Positions 42,897 through 54,081 are shown, counted from the first letter of the stretch. The stretch is DNA of 64,000 nucleotides from Ichthyophis bannanicus (GCA_033557465.1 CM066037.1:513910686-513974685), one strand, 5' to 3'. Notes: generated from the letters alone by a model not told the origin. Numbers and translations are program-made.

Positions 42897-43796
42897 TTGG
42901 TGCTTGTACCCTCTTCCTACATCACTAACATCGGAATATTGCTGGCGTCCCTGAAGCCTGCCCGGCTGGAATTTCAGCAGGGATCCGGCTCAGCAGCGAA
43001 ACGATCTAAACCCGAAGTAGGTTCCCCACAGAAAATGGCCGCGGGAGAGAAGGAGGGAGTGATTACCGGTGGCCTGCGCGAAGTGTTGCTGGAGCTAAAA
43101 TGCGTTAAAGAAATGATTGCAGCTAATTCTAGCTCACTGAATATGATCCAAGAAGATCTAATGGAGGTAAAAGAGAAACTCCTCACCATCACCACTCGAC
43201 TTAGCGCAGTTGAAATGCAAACTCAGAAGCATGGCACTGCATTAGAGCAATTGGCCCCTCTGGTCAAACGAGTCAGACACATAGAAAGTCAGATTGAAGA
43301 TCAAAACAACCATGCCCGTAGAAATAATATCCGCTTAGTTGGAGTCCCTGAAGGAGCCGAAGGCACCGATCCGATCAGATTTTTGGAGAAAATCTTGCCG
43401 GAGATGCTGCAACTTGTCTTTGCAAGGCCTTTTGAGCTGGAACGGGCCCACCGAATCCCCACACACAAGGCTGAAAATACCCGATACCCACGCCCTCTCA
43501 TCATGAAAGTATTGAGATACCCACAGGTCCTGCAGATTTTTCAAGCTGCACGGAAAGCTGGATCGCTGCAAATTCAGGGACACAAAGTGGCACTCTATCC
43601 GGATTTAAGCAAGCAGACGGTGGATCGGAGGAAGGCGTTGCTGGCCTGCAGACCCATGCTGCAAAGTGCACAGGCAAGATACGGGCTGTACTACCCAGGA
43701 ACCATGCGGGTCACGCTACATAATGAAACGAGGAATTTTGTTGAAGCTGAAAAATTGAAAACTTTCCTCCAAGAAAAATGTGGAATGGAAACCTGA
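42897..43796 (+). CDS. L1 ORF1 protein, intact frame
   Basis: This encodes the RNA-binding chaperone of the L1 particle. The open frame begins upstream without an ATG; the first in-frame ATG is 43035 (AAAATGG, good context), giving 253 residues, starting MAAGEKEGVITGG. Order from that ATG: a coiled coil at about residues 10-85 (heptads in 'MIQEDLMEVKEKLLTITTRL'), an RRM at about 90-170 starting 'ARRNNIRLVGVPEGAEG', 'ERAHRIPTHK' at about 140, and the C-terminal domain with 'ALYPDLSKQTVDRRKALL' at about 190-207. The stop is TGA at 43794. No lesion is visible, unlike ORF2. Residues encoded upstream ('SAAKRSKPE') look like a usual basic N terminus, so the original start may have been farther 5' and lost. 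Confidence 0.85.
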   Translation: MVLVPSSYITNIGILLASLKPARLEFQQGSGSAAKRSKPEVGSPQKMAAGEKEGVITGGLREVLLELKCVKEMIAANSSSLNMIQEDLMEVKEKLLTITTRLSAVEMQTQKHGTALEQLAPLVKRVRHIESQIEDQNNHARRNNIRLVGVPEGAEGTDPIRFLEKILPEMLQLVFARPFELERAHRIPTHKAENTRYPRPLIMKVLRYPQVLQIFQAARKAGSLQIQGHKVALYPDLSKQTVDRRKALLACRPMLQSAQARYGLYYPGTMRVTLHNETRNFVEAEKLKTFLQEKCGMET

Positions 43797-44167
43797 GGAC
43801 ATAACTATGGTCTCTCTCACTGCGTAGAGAATTCAACATACATTCAGCGGGTGCGGCCATGCGTTCTCGCAAATTTTAGAACGCCCTTAAGCCTTGATAA
43901 ACACTATGCTGACTGTATTTTCGTAGTTCTAAATAGATTTAATAGCCAGATACTCCTGTTAAGATATATGGGTGGCAATGGGAGGTTGGAGTTGGTTTCT
44001 GTTTAAGTGGATTGTGTTCACCTTAGCGATACTATGTTTGCCAGTTGTGCAGTTAAATGTGTCAGTCCAGTCCAGTGCAAAGCCCTCCGCATATACAAAA
44101 GTGCAAGTGCAAAGCAGACCTATCCATTCGATAGATTTCACCTATAAGATAGCCCATTCCAGTGCTG

Positions 44168-45336
44168 ATGTCTGGTGACCTCCTAATACTTTCACTGAAT
44201 GTAAAAGGCATTACAGGCCCTGTCAAATGAAAGAAGATCCTAGCGTACTGTCAACAAAAAAAAGCGGATATTGCCCTCTTGCAAGAGACGCATTTATCAG
44301 ATACCGAATCTCACTGCAATCTGCCATTACACACACACAGACTGATCCGCTGGGTCGATGGGCCAGAGTGACCATGAAAATAAATCAACAACTCTATACA
44401 CTCTTTAATATTTATGCGCCCAATCTGGACGATCCTAACTTCTTTAAATTGATAGATAAAGAAGTTACAGCCGCAGCTCACACCAATATCATATTAGGAG
44501 GGGACTTTAATGTCATTTTGGATCCACTGTTAGACCGTGCACCCTATCGAGCTGTAGACAAAGTCAAATCACAGGCGATTCTCAAAGGAATCATTGCAGA
44601 GCTCCATTTGGTAGACCCATGGCGACTACTCCATCCCCAAGAAAGAGACTATACATTTTACTCTATCCCACATAATACCCAAACAAGGATCGATTTCTTC
44701 CTGCTGTCTACAGAGATGATGCAACAAGTGCTGGCAGCGGAGATATATGCTGCAACGGTATCGGATTATGCTGCTATCTCCCTAGTGCTGGATACCAACT
44801 GTATACAACACGTTCCACCTAGATGGACATTTGATAAATCCCTGCTTTCAGATGACTCCTTCAGACATCTACTGACCGGGGAAATTGAGACCTATTTTAA
44901 GTATAACACGCCCGCTGATACCTCCATTTGGAGCTGGTGGGAAGGTTTTAAAGCGACAATGCGAGCTCACATTACCACTTATACCATTAGGCGGCGTAAA
45001 GCCAGGAAAAAAGAAAAGGATGAGCTGGAACTCCAAATAAAAGCCGGGGAAAGACTACTTACCAAAAGAGCCGACTCAATGATATTGATTAGACTCCAAA
45101 AACTGAGATACCAATATAATGCTATCCTTAACAAAGAAGCACTAAGTAGCGTCCAGCTACAACGTAGTACATACTACTATGAAAGCAACCGCTCTGGATC
45201 CCTGTTAGCCCGGCAACTCAAACCAAAGAGCTGCAAGACCTCTATAGCAGCGATGCAAGATAAAACCGGGGGCCTTCTGTTGAGACCTGATAAAATACTA
45301 GACCGCTGCAAAGAATTCTATGAGGAATTGTACTGA
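44168..45336 (+). pseudogene. L1 ORF2 N-terminal endonuclease, damaged
   Basis: This is the apurinic-like endonuclease that nicks the target. From ATG 44168: 'LLILSLNVKGITGPVK' (metal-site Asn), TGA at 44228, 'ADIALLQETHLSD' (catalytic Glu), then a deletion and frame change near 44310-44340 that removes the segment usually reading 'GQVFYSS...GVAIL'. It continues in the frame of 44227 with 'LFNIYAPN', 'NIILGGDFNVILDPLLDR' (Asp/Asn pair), 'TRIDFFLLS' and 'ATVSDYAAISLVL', where the expected catalytic His of SDH is Tyr. A TGA at 45334 ends the frame, but the same frame resumes after it. The endonuclease of this copy is dead. Confidence 0.88.
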
Positions 45337-47777
45337 TCGGATACCCAATGTAGTGACAAAGCCTTTGAAGATTTTGTCTCCAATATAGTAGGACCCACAC
45401 TGTCCAGTCATCAAAGCCGAACGCTGGATCAAGAGATCTCTGTGACCGAAATACAAGATGCGATCAAGCAGATGGCCCATGGTAAAGCCGCTGGTCCAGA
45501 TGGCATCCCACTGGAATTCTATAATAAATATCATACTCACTTGGCTCCCATGCTACAGATCTACTACAGTGGCCTGCACGATGAAACCCCAGAGGTTGGT
45601 GCCTTAGCAGAGGCCGTGGTGGTAATTCACCCGAAGCCGGGCAGGGATCCACAAAAGATAGAGAACTACAGACCCATCTCCCTCCTAAACTCTGATTATA
45701 AGATCTATGCTAAAGTGCTTGCTAACCGATTAGGACGGATTCTAAAAGATTTGATACATGAAGATCAATGTGGATTTATACAAAATAGATCCACTACGGA
45801 CAATGGGAGACTATTGGCGCATGTGCTGACTTCCGCCAAAACTATGGCCGAGCCCCTGATAGGGTTAGCATTGGATGCCGAAAAGGCCTTCGACCGACTG
45901 GAATGGTCCTTTTTATTTCGATCCCTGCGTTGGTTTGGGATAGGAGAGAAATTCCTAAAAAGCATTGAGTTGTTATACACCAAACCCACAGCTCGAATAG
46001 CGGTTAACTCGCACCTCTCAGCCCCCTTTCAGTTGCAAAGAGGGACCAGACAGGGCTGCCCTCTGTCCCCGATGCTTTTTAATTTAGCCCTGGAACCCTT
46101 GCTGATAGCGATCCGACAAAAGGAAAGCATAAAAGGAATTGAGTTAGCTGATGGTCCCTGTAAATTGTCAGCATATGCAGATGACCTGCTCATTTTCCTG
46201 CAACCATCAGACCTTCCTGAAACACTGCAGCTTATAGATACTTATTCAGTGATATCTGGATATAAAGTAAATCTGAATAAAACAACAATCATACCTCTGA
46301 ATGATCGGGTCAGCGAAGAAACGGCACATGGATATCCCTTTCAATATGAGAAGTCGTCCTTTAGATATCTGGGAGTGACCTATGGTACCACTTTGGATGA
46401 GACTATAGCACTCAACATTAGGGCGTGTCAAGAAATCGTACATGATAACGTCTGCAGGTGGACCCCCCTACACTTGAGTTGGTGGGGCAGGCTAGAGACT
46501 ATAAAAATGATGTTGGTACCTAAACTCAGCTATATATTAAGCATGATCCCCCTGCGATTCCCGTCAGCTTTCTATAAGAAAATGAATAGTCAGCTGATAG
46601 CTTTCTTGTGGAACAACCGAGTACCTAGAATAGCAGCGTGGAAATTGAAGTTGCCTAGAGCGCAAGGAGGTGTTCATTTCCCAGATCTCGGTTGGCTGCA
46701 CACCGCCTCTATTTTAAAACAAGGTGCTCAATGGGTTGATACTGAAGACATGGATAAGGGACCTAGATGGTTGCATGTGGAGCGTGCTCTACATTTTCCC
46801 CTTCCTGCACGGCTGATGGTAGGCACAGTGGTAGACCTGACTACACAACATAATGCTATTATGCGGGAAACGCAGCTTGCTTGTCGACTATTGGCATCAT
46901 GTATTGATGGAGGTGAAGACTTCACCGCAGATATGCCCTTGTGGCTGAATCCGCGCTTTCTCATTGGAGGGAAGCCTGTCTTATGGAAAAAATGGGAGGA
47001 ACAGGATCTTATAACCATTGGACAACTGATCAGTGGAAATGCTTTTAAAACCTTTGACGGATTAAGAACGAAATTTGGATTGCCTAACGCATGCTATTTC
47101 CAATGGTGCCAGCTTCGACACTGCTTGAGTAAAGCAGGAGTGTCACCGGTCTTGATACGTACCGGATGGCCATTGCGACAGAAACTCCAAGAACTGCAAA
47201 CAGATACTAAAGCTGTTTCGAGATGTGTAGCGATTCTCCGTTCCAAAAGTGACAAGATATGCACTAAGATACAGTCGGTGTGGGCTACTAAAACCAGTGA
47301 TGATATAACTCCAGAGAGTTGGGACACTTTTTGGGGGACTCAAATACGAATCACAAGAGCCGCGTCTCTCACACAATCTATGTACTTTATAGCACATCGG
47401 GCGCATATTACACCGGTTAAGAAAATGAAATGGACACTGCAGGAGGGAAATTGATGTTGGTCCTGCAACATGGATATTGGGACACTGGCGCATATGCTGT
47501 TCCATTGTAAATCCCTGGAAATATATTGGAATAGAGTATGGGAACGCATATCACAAATCTTAAACCTTCAAACTCCTATCTCTTATCGGATAGTAATATA
47601 TAAATCCATAGCTCTGGAACCTACTTTGATGAAATGGGATAGTCAACTACTGGACTTAATGCTCGGGATAGCGCTTAAAATAGTTTTAATACACTGGAAG
47701 AATCTTGACAAAGCCTGTTTTGAGCACTGGTGGAGTCTCTTAATCCTACACAAGACCTACGAAGAACTTTATATAGC
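45337..47777 (+). pseudogene. L1 ORF2 reverse transcriptase and zinc knuckle
   Basis: In the same frame as 44227-45336. RT blocks: 'AIKQMAHGKAAGPDGIPLEFY' (45460), 'ENYRPISLLNSDYKIYAKVL', 'EDQCGFIQNRST', 'ALDAEKAFDRLEWSFLF' (first Asp, 45870), 'RGTRQGCPLSPMLFNLALEP', 'LSAYADDLLIFLQ' (YADD at 46174-46185, intact) and 'SSFRYLGVTYG'. The C-terminal region holds 'WWGRLETIKMMLVPKLSY'. TGA at 47452 falls just before the zinc knuckle 'CWSC...GTLAHMLFHC' (47455-47508). No stop follows; the frame runs into the target duplication at 47778. The RT catalytic residues are all present. Confidence 0.9.
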
Positions 47778-47793
47778 AAGATACGGTGACCAG
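47778..47793. repeat. target-site duplication, right copy
   Basis: AAGATACGGTGACCAG, identical to 42793-42808. It is directly preceded by L1 ORF2 coding sequence ('EELYIA'), without poly(A). Confidence 0.92.
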
Positions 47794-49160
47794 AACTGCA
47801 CAAAGTATTCAAGGTTCGGTCGTACCATGGAACGATACAGAGGCATTATAATATCCTTTGTTTTATTTTCCATCCCTTTCTTTATGATACCTAGCATTCT
47901 ATTTGCTTTCTTGGCCGCCGCTGCACACTGGGCGGAGGGTTTTAACATGTTATCCACGATGACTCCTAAATCTTTTTCCTGGGTGGTGGTACCCAATGTG
48001 GAACCTTGCATTGTGTAACTATAGTGTGGGTTGTTCTTTCCTAGGTGCATAACTTTGCACCTGTCCACATTAAATTTCATCTGCCATTTGGATGCCCAGT
48101 CTTCCAATTTATCCAGATCCTCCTTCAGTTTTCCACAATCCTCTTGGGTTTTAACAACTTTAAACAGTTTTGTATCATCTGCAAATTTGAAAACCTCACT
48201 CGTTATTCCCTTTTCCAGGTCATTTATGAATATGTCAAAAAGTAGCGGACCCAGTACAGATCCCTGGGGTACTCCACTATTCACCTTTTTCCATTGGGAA
48301 TATTGGCCATTTAGCCCTACCCTCTGCTTTCTATCTTTTAACCAGTTCCCGATCCACAATAGTACACTGCCTCCTATCCCATGACTTTTTAGTTTTGCCA
48401 AAAGTCTCTGATGAGGGACCTTATCAAAAGCTTTCTGAAAGTCCAGATACACTATATCAACCGACTCACCTTTGTCTACCTGTTTATGCACACCTTCAAA
48501 AAACATATCAGATTAGTAAGACAAGATCTTCCTTGTCTAAAGCCATGTTGGCTGTCTCCCATTAGGCCATGACTATCTACATGCTGTGTAATTTTGTTCT
48601 TTATGATGGTTTCTACCATTTTCCCCGGTAGTGACGTCAGACTCACCAGTCTGTAATTTCCCGGGTCACCCCTGGAATCCTTTTTAAAGATTGGTGTTAC
48701 GATGGCGACCCTCCAATCTTCAGGTATTACAGATGATTTTAATGAAAGTTCACAGATTACCAATAGCAGGTCCGCAATCTCATATTTCAGTTCTTTCAAC
48801 ACTCTTGGATGTATACCATCTGGTCCAGGTGATTTGCTACTATTCAGTTTATCAAATAGTTGTAATATATCTTCCCGGTGTAGCGATATTTCTCTCAATT
48901 CCTCTGCAGTATCACCTTTAAATACCACTTCAGTCTTGGGTAACATCCCTACATCTTTCTCAGTAAAGACCGAAGCAAAGAATTCATTCAGTCTCTCTGC
49001 TATAGCCTTGTCTCCTCTTACTGCCCCTTTTACCCCTCTATCATCTAATGGCCCAACGGACTCTCTCACAGGCCTTTTGCTACGAATGTACTTGAAAAAG
49101 TCTTTATTTTGTGTTTTTGCTTCAGTAGCAAGTTCCTTCTCAAATTCTCACTTTGAGTAA
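47778..49160 (-). pseudogene. CR1 LINE (copy E), RT domain
   Basis: This is the upstream part of the CR1 cut by the L1. Frame 48476-49069: 'ERLNEFFASVFTEKDVGML', 'LNSSKSPGPDGIHPRVLKE', 'VIPEDWRVAIVTPIFKKDS', 'GDPGNYRLVSLTSLPGKMVE', 'GDSQHGFRQGRSCLTNL'. Frame 47769-48506: 'VDIVYLDFQKAFDKVPHQRL' (first Asp), 'WIGNWLKDRKQRVGLNG', '[20 protein letters not shown]', 'VFKFADDTKLFKVV' (catalytic pair intact), 'WQMKFNVDRCKVMHLGKNN', 'EKDLGVIVDNML', 'RSMVRPNLEYFVQFWSPYL'. A single frameshift near 48,500 joins the two. The copy is 5'-truncated at about 49160, in the linker. Confidence 0.93.
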
Positions 49161-49640
49161 CATTGTATACCAGCAGAACATAGGCTTTATGAATGATTGT
49201 TTCAGGAATTAGCTGGTCCTGGAATTGATGAGGTGTGTGAACTACTCTCAATCTATTTCTCAGATTATCTTTTGTTTCCAACAGTTTCCTTATGCTTATT
49301 TGTACTGCCAGCTCAATCAGCATCAGAGATGGGATGTGGCCAGTGACAGGCTTTGATCCGAACAGGAACCGATTCGGATTGATCCCAGCACAGGGCGAGT
49401 GGCAGCACAGCATATGTTTGTGTTGCTGGCACCGCATGCATGGGCCACTGGCAGCCACCACAGGTCAGCAACTCCACAAGTCAGCAACTCCCATGGTTTA
49501 ACAGCATCGGGGGCTTCCTCTAATGCCACGGTCCTCCGATGCCGTCAAACCACTGGCAGGTGGGGGGATTCCCGCCAGTGCCGGCATTGGGACACTGTTT
49601 TCGGCCTGGTTTGACAAATGCGGCTTGTGGCAGGAACCAG
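49161..49640. other. unassigned, GC-rich in part
   Basis: The minus frame at 49160-49330 reads 'FQDQLIPETIIHKAYVLLVY', not a LINE motif I know. 49330-49620 is GC-rich with repeated 'CCACTGGCAG' words (49448, 49550), probably a decayed repeat. Confidence 0.35.
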
Positions 49641-49843
49641 TTTGTGTGAACTGGGTCAAATCCTACTACTGGATGTGGCGCAATGAGCTTTCCATCAGAA
49701 GTATTCTGAGATTTTCTCCTATTTTATATCCATTCCCAACATACTTTAAGCCATGCTTCTTCTGGATTCTTGCAAAGCTACTACAGTAGGGTCCAAATCC
49801 ATGCTCACAAAGTGGCCCGTTCAAAATAGCATATACCCCACCA

Positions 49844-49930
49844 GTTGCAACAAAGGCTGTTATCAACAATATGCCCTTCTTATCAGTCTTATCTTTTTAG
49901 CTAATAGTGATCATGCAAAATTACTTCAGA
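49844..49930. repeat. inverted repeat, left arm
   Basis: TTGCAACAAAGGCTGTTATCAACA and the following 65 bp pair, at about 80% identity, with the complement of 50105-50195. The loop is about 175 bp. It may be a small inverted-repeat transposon or two opposed copies of one repeat. Confidence 0.6.
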
Positions 49931-50104
49931 GAAGCCAGCAGGTTCCAGCTGTGCTGTGAAGCACTGATTTTTGCAGTTTTCAGCACGATTTCTGAAAGAC
50001 GACAATAAATCTGTAGTAGAGAAAAGTGTATCAATGTTACCCTAATGCAGAACTTAGCACATGGCAAGTTCGAAACGCGACATTATGTTGGTACTGAACA
50101 CTGA

Positions 50105-50195
50105 TATTTTAAAAGTAATTTTACATGATCATTATTATCTAAAAAGATTAAAAAGGACTGATAGGAAGGACAGCCTGTTGATAGCAGCCTTTGTT
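50105..50195. repeat. inverted repeat, right arm
   Basis: Complementary to 49844-49930; shares TGATCAT(G/T)(C/T)AAAATTACTT. The RTE 3' end abuts it at about 50195, so the RTE may have inserted at the arm edge. Confidence 0.6.
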
Positions 50196-50870
50196 GCAAT
50201 GTTGTTGTTAAGTGCCGTTGAGTCAATATCAACTCCTGGCAACCCTCTGGATAGTAGACTATTGTTGATAGAGTGGTATCCATAGCTGCTGTTATTGTAT
50301 CGATCCATCTCATTGCCAGCCTTCCTCTTTTACAGTGACCTTCTACCTTGCCAAGCATTATGTCTTTCTTTAATGATCTCTCTTTTTGCATGATAGGTCC
50401 AAAGTATGAAAGTTGAAGTCTTGTCATCTGAGCTTCTAAGGAAAGCTTAGATTTGATCTCCTCTAGTACTGACTGGTTTGTTCTTAGGGCAGTCCACGGT
50501 ATACACAGTATTCGTTGCCAGCACCATAATTCAAAAGCATCAATTTTCTTCCTGTCTATCTTTTCACTGTCCAACTTTCGCATCCATATGATGTTATTGA
50601 AAATACCATGGCCTGGACAAGTCAAATCTTTGTATGGAGAGTGACATCTCTGCTCTTGAGGATCTTGTCTAGGTCCTTCATAGCCATTCTACCAAGAGCA
50701 ATACATCGTCGGATTTCTTGACTGCTAGTTCTTTCTTTATTGATTGTTGATCCAAGTTAAAGCTATCAACTATTTCAATTTCTTCTCCATCAACAATGAA
50801 CTTATTGATTTTGCCAGTTATCAGGATCTTTGTCTTCTTAACGTTGTTGCAATAGTCCAACAAAAATACA
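50196..50870 (-). pseudogene. RTE-clade LINE 3' end (BovB-like)
   Basis: The minus strand reads 'KILITGKINKFIVDGEEIEIVDSFN' in part (50740-50820), then 'KIDAFELWCWQRILCIPWTA', 'RTNQSVLEEIKSKLSLEAQM', 'LQLSYFGPIMQKERSLKKDIMLGKVEG' and 'RGRLAMRWIDTITAAMDTTLS' (50270-50570): the C terminus of RTE-clade ORF2, where members show LELWCWRRLL, RTNESIL and RMRWLDGIT. The 3' end carries the GACTCAACGGCACTTAACAACAACA sequence shared by RTEs and their SINEs. It is a short 5'-truncated copy; frames are fairly open at 50270-50625 and broken upstream. Confidence 0.85.
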
Positions 50871-50979
50871 TGTTAAGGCTGGTGGTGTATATGGGATTTT
50901 GAACAGGTCACTTTGTGAGAATAGATCATCCATATACAGATCCGTGTTATTGAATTTGAGTTTAGGTCCCAAATCCAGC
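50871..50979. other. unassigned junction
   Basis: Short stretch between the RTE and the next LINE fragment. No motif. Confidence 0.35.
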
Positions 50980-51480
50980 CACCAGTTATCCAGTTCACAA
51001 CATATCACACCCACACTCAAGAGCTCCACTGGCAACCAATAGGAATAAGAACAAACCACAAAATCGTCGCGAAAATATTCAAGATTCTCCATAACCAATC
51101 AACCTCCTGCCTCAAATCTCCCATCAACAAAAGCATCCAAAACAAGATCACCATGAAGCATTAACCAAAACCTTCTAGCGATCCCTCCTCTCAAGACTAA
51201 AAGCATATTAGCAATAGAGTCTTCACTCTCTTCACACCTACAATATGGAACGCACTCCAAGAACCCATCAGATGGCCCAGACCAGGACCTGAGAAGGAAA
51301 GACCCACCTCTTCCTTGAAGACTATGATGCAGACACCATCACCTAAACCAAAATCCCAGTAAAAAGAATTCATGCACACAGAGTTAAAATACCCGCTTGT
51401 TGCCCTACTCCCAAGTTACTTATACTCATATTCCCTGTTGATGTTGTCCCCCTATGTTCGATATAAACCTTAACTTCTTG
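50980..51480 (+). pseudogene. L2-like LINE C-terminal fragment
   Basis: Plus-strand frames give 'LKELHWQPIGIRTNHKIVAKIFKIL' in part (51015-51090), then 'TPTIWNALQEPIRW' (51235-51275) and 'KERPTSSLKTM'. These are the HWLPI, IWN(S/A)L and FK..LKT blocks at the end of L2-like RT proteins. Both ends are cut; it is old. Confidence 0.65.
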
Positions 51481-52530
51481 AGTTAGGTCACGTTTGTTAA
51501 TCATAAACTCCTCTGGATTTCATGCAAGGGGTAAGATGCTGGGACTGCTTGGCAAGAAGGGTTATGAGGGCAGGTAAACTTTTGAAGATGTTATGTGTGC
51601 ATGTGGTTTCTAAAAGGATTGCCCCTTTTAGATATAACTAAAGTACACATATTATAAACAACACTTAAGGGGAACAGTTTTCAGACAGGCCAATTCATCC
51701 AGATAAGTCCCCCTTTTATCCATTTAATGACTTTAAAACTCATTGCCTTTGCAGGCAATTTGAGACATAAGTCTGTGGATAAAAAATACAGACTTTGTCA
51801 TACTTTTGCTTTGAAACTTGCCTTGAGGTGTAAACTACCTGCAGACATTTGTACCTGCTTTTTCCAAGGAAAATCATGTGTGCATAAATTTGAAAATGCA
51901 ATTTATGTGCATTATTATACTTTCCTGACTAACCCATCCCTTTCTCCCAAAACATCTTCTCTAGAGTGCACATCTAGCCAGACCAAAGGAGGGCAATTTT
52001 CAGTCAGTCAATATAAATGTGTAAATTGCTGCACTCACAGAAGACTTTGACAATGATCGTACAAAGACTTGAAAATATATTACTACACAGATCAGAGTGT
52101 CTTTCCTCAAACAATCTGGATATCAGTATTTGCAATAACTCCAAGGCTAAAACTTAAAATTGATCTCGGCATGCAGTCTTCACAGGCTTTGGCTTTTTTC
52201 ATGCAGTTTTTTCTGATGAAAAAAAGAAAAAGAACAGGACAAAAAAAAAGTGCAGATCTAAAGAGAAAAGTTCATACAAGATACAGATTTGAGATGCTTT
52301 TGAAACAGAGGACTATTATATATGCAAGCTACAATTAGTGTTTGTACTTCCTGCATCTTAGCAGCTAGCATGGGCGTTTGTGACCTGTGCTCCCTAAATT
52401 CACCTCAGTGGGAGGTGTTAGTTCACCACGCTACAGGGCGGTAACTGCAGGAGGGTGGAGGTCTTACCAGCACAGGGCTTAGTAGACATGTCCCCATCTG
52501 TGTTAAATGCAGGCAGCATGCCCAACATCT
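51481..52530. other. unassigned sequence
   Basis: No repeat recognised. The 107-residue plus frame at 51727-52050 is Cys/Lys-rich without a known motif or flanking splice sites that I can support. Confidence 0.4.
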
Positions 52531-52550
52531 CACTCCTGGTTCCACTCCTA

Positions 52551-53570
52551 CTTAACGGACAGAGAGAGATACAGGTCAAGATTGGCCCCAACACCTCCCG
52601 ACCCATAAAGGTCATGCAAGGCGTACCCCAAGGATCCGCCCTATCAGCACTACTATTCAACCTTTACATCCAGCAAGTATGCAACATCATACAAGAACAC
52701 AGGATAAGATACAAAATCTATGCAGACGACATCATGATATACACACCAATCACCCTCAACAACCCAGACTACTCAAAGATAACAGAGTGCTTAATGCACA
52801 TGAACAACTGGTTTCAAGACAACAACTTGACAATAAACTACAACAAGACCGAGGCCCTAATCATCACACGAAACTCCGACTTTATCCCTCCTCCCAACAT
52901 CAAGATAGACACCACAACCATACCCATACAACCAGAAGTGAAATACCTCGGAGTGACTCTGGACAAAGAACTGAACCTCCAGTCCCACATCAGCAGAACC
53001 GCCAAAAATGCATACCACAGGATGAGCCTAGTCCGACGCCTCAGGCCCCTCCTCTCTCAAGAACACTTCCACACAGTATGCCAGGCATTAATAACCCCAA
53101 TCCTAGACTTCTGCAACCCAATCTATCTTGGCCTAACAAAACAAGCCCTCAGGCCACTGCAGTTGGCACAAAACACAGCAGCACGCATAGTAACAGGCAC
53201 CAAAAGACAAGAACACATCACTCCCACTCTAAAAGATCTACACTGGCTACCAATCAGCTCCCGCATCAGATACAAGACAGTCATAAACATCTTCAAAATC
53301 AAACAACGCACATCAGCTCTCAGCCTACACCCACTCATACAACCCGACAGCAGCACAAGACCAAGGAGGAAAGGCACATCCAACCGTGTCAACACTCCTG
53401 AGAACTTCAACAAGGTATGCAAGGACACCGAAAAACGAGCCCTTTCAAAAGCGGCTCCAACAATCTGGAGCACACTCCCCGATGAACTAAGAGCAACATC
53501 AGACATTAAGGACTTTAGGAAACTACTAAAGACGACACTCTTCATTTTGCACTATGGGAACTTCACATAA
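52551..53570 (+). pseudogene. L2-like RT and C-terminal domain, 5'-truncated
   Basis: The frame is open to the TAA at 53568. Blocks: 'IKVMQGVPQGSALSALLFNL' (52605-52665), 'IRYKIYADDIMIYTPI' (52705-52750, YADD intact), 'WFQDNNLTINYNKTEALII' (52805-52865), 'VKYLGVTLDKELNLQSHI' (52940-52995), 'ALITPILDFCNPIYLGL' (53090-53140), 'RIVTGTKRQEHITPTLKDLHWLPI' in part (53185-53260), 'KAAPTIWSTLPDELRATSDI' (53450-53510) and 'FRKLLKTTLFI'. The upstream 'WFHSYLTDRE' residues are in another frame near 52540, showing a small indel there. The finger region and first catalytic Asp are absent, so it cannot act alone. Confidence 0.88.
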
Positions 53571-53738
53571 GCTGTGCAACAGACAATGCCCCAACTCACC
53601 AACATACCATCGAGACCAGATCACAGTACTGAAGGAAAGCCCAATGTACATAGTATTGTAGATAGCGCACATTATAATTAGCTCACCATGAATCAACGAT
53701 CACCTACACTCACACGCACTCACTGCTCACTGCATGCA

Positions 53739-53752
53739 CACACTAAACACAA
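53739..53752. repeat. target-site duplication, left copy
   Basis: CACACTAAACACAA, identical to 54949-54962. Confidence 0.9.
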
Positions 53753-53787
53753 AAATTCAAGGTCTCTAACTGAGCGATCTAATTATG

Positions 53788-54081
53788 ATATCTAGGGTTG
53801 CGCTCAAAAATAACAAAATAATACATTAATATACCTCAGCTACTTAAGTGTTTACTTATCATATCTTCAGATTTCCAAAGGTCTCAGTTTCTAGCCAGCC
53901 GGGCTAATAGAGTATACTCTCCACAGCTGTAGCTGATAATCACATCAATGACCTCTTTATGGAAACCTATTTTTTAGAACATCCCCCGCACTACTAAAAG
54001 TGATAATATCAGTCTTTAAGGCTTGGTGTCATAGAGCGTATATGCCAGGATCATTCATATATTCCAAAAAACTGGCACTTA
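53788..54081. repeat. left inverted arm
   Basis: Starts ATATCTAGGGTTGCGCTC and ends AAAAAACTGGCACTT. By eye it is the exact reverse complement of 54656-54948. Confidence 0.9.

Larger units (their letters stand above)
42809..47777 (+). mobile_element. near full-length L1/Tx1-like LINE in CR1, no 3' tail
   Basis: A 4,969-bp plus-strand LINE with a short 5' leader, ORF1 (42897-43796), a spacer of about 370 bp and ORF2 (44168 to 47777). It lies between perfect 16-bp duplications. ORF2 runs without stop into the right duplication, so the ORF2 end, 3' UTR and poly(A) are missing although the insertion is otherwise clean. Damage is light: three in-frame TGA codons and one internal deletion of about 0.1 kb, so the insertion is young compared with its neighbours. 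ORF1 type, RT and the C-terminal zinc knuckle place it in the L1 group; whether in L1 proper or Tx1 needs a tree. Confidence 0.92.

Noticed and set aside
43797..44167. Internal promoter or extra ORF between L1 ORF1 and ORF2
   Set aside because: Only a short hydrophobic frame (43972-44178) is present, with no motif; it is most likely plain spacer.
48031..49160. Plus-strand frames of 117-152 residues
   Set aside because: Antisense shadows of the CR1 RT, whose catalytic motifs are on the minus strand.
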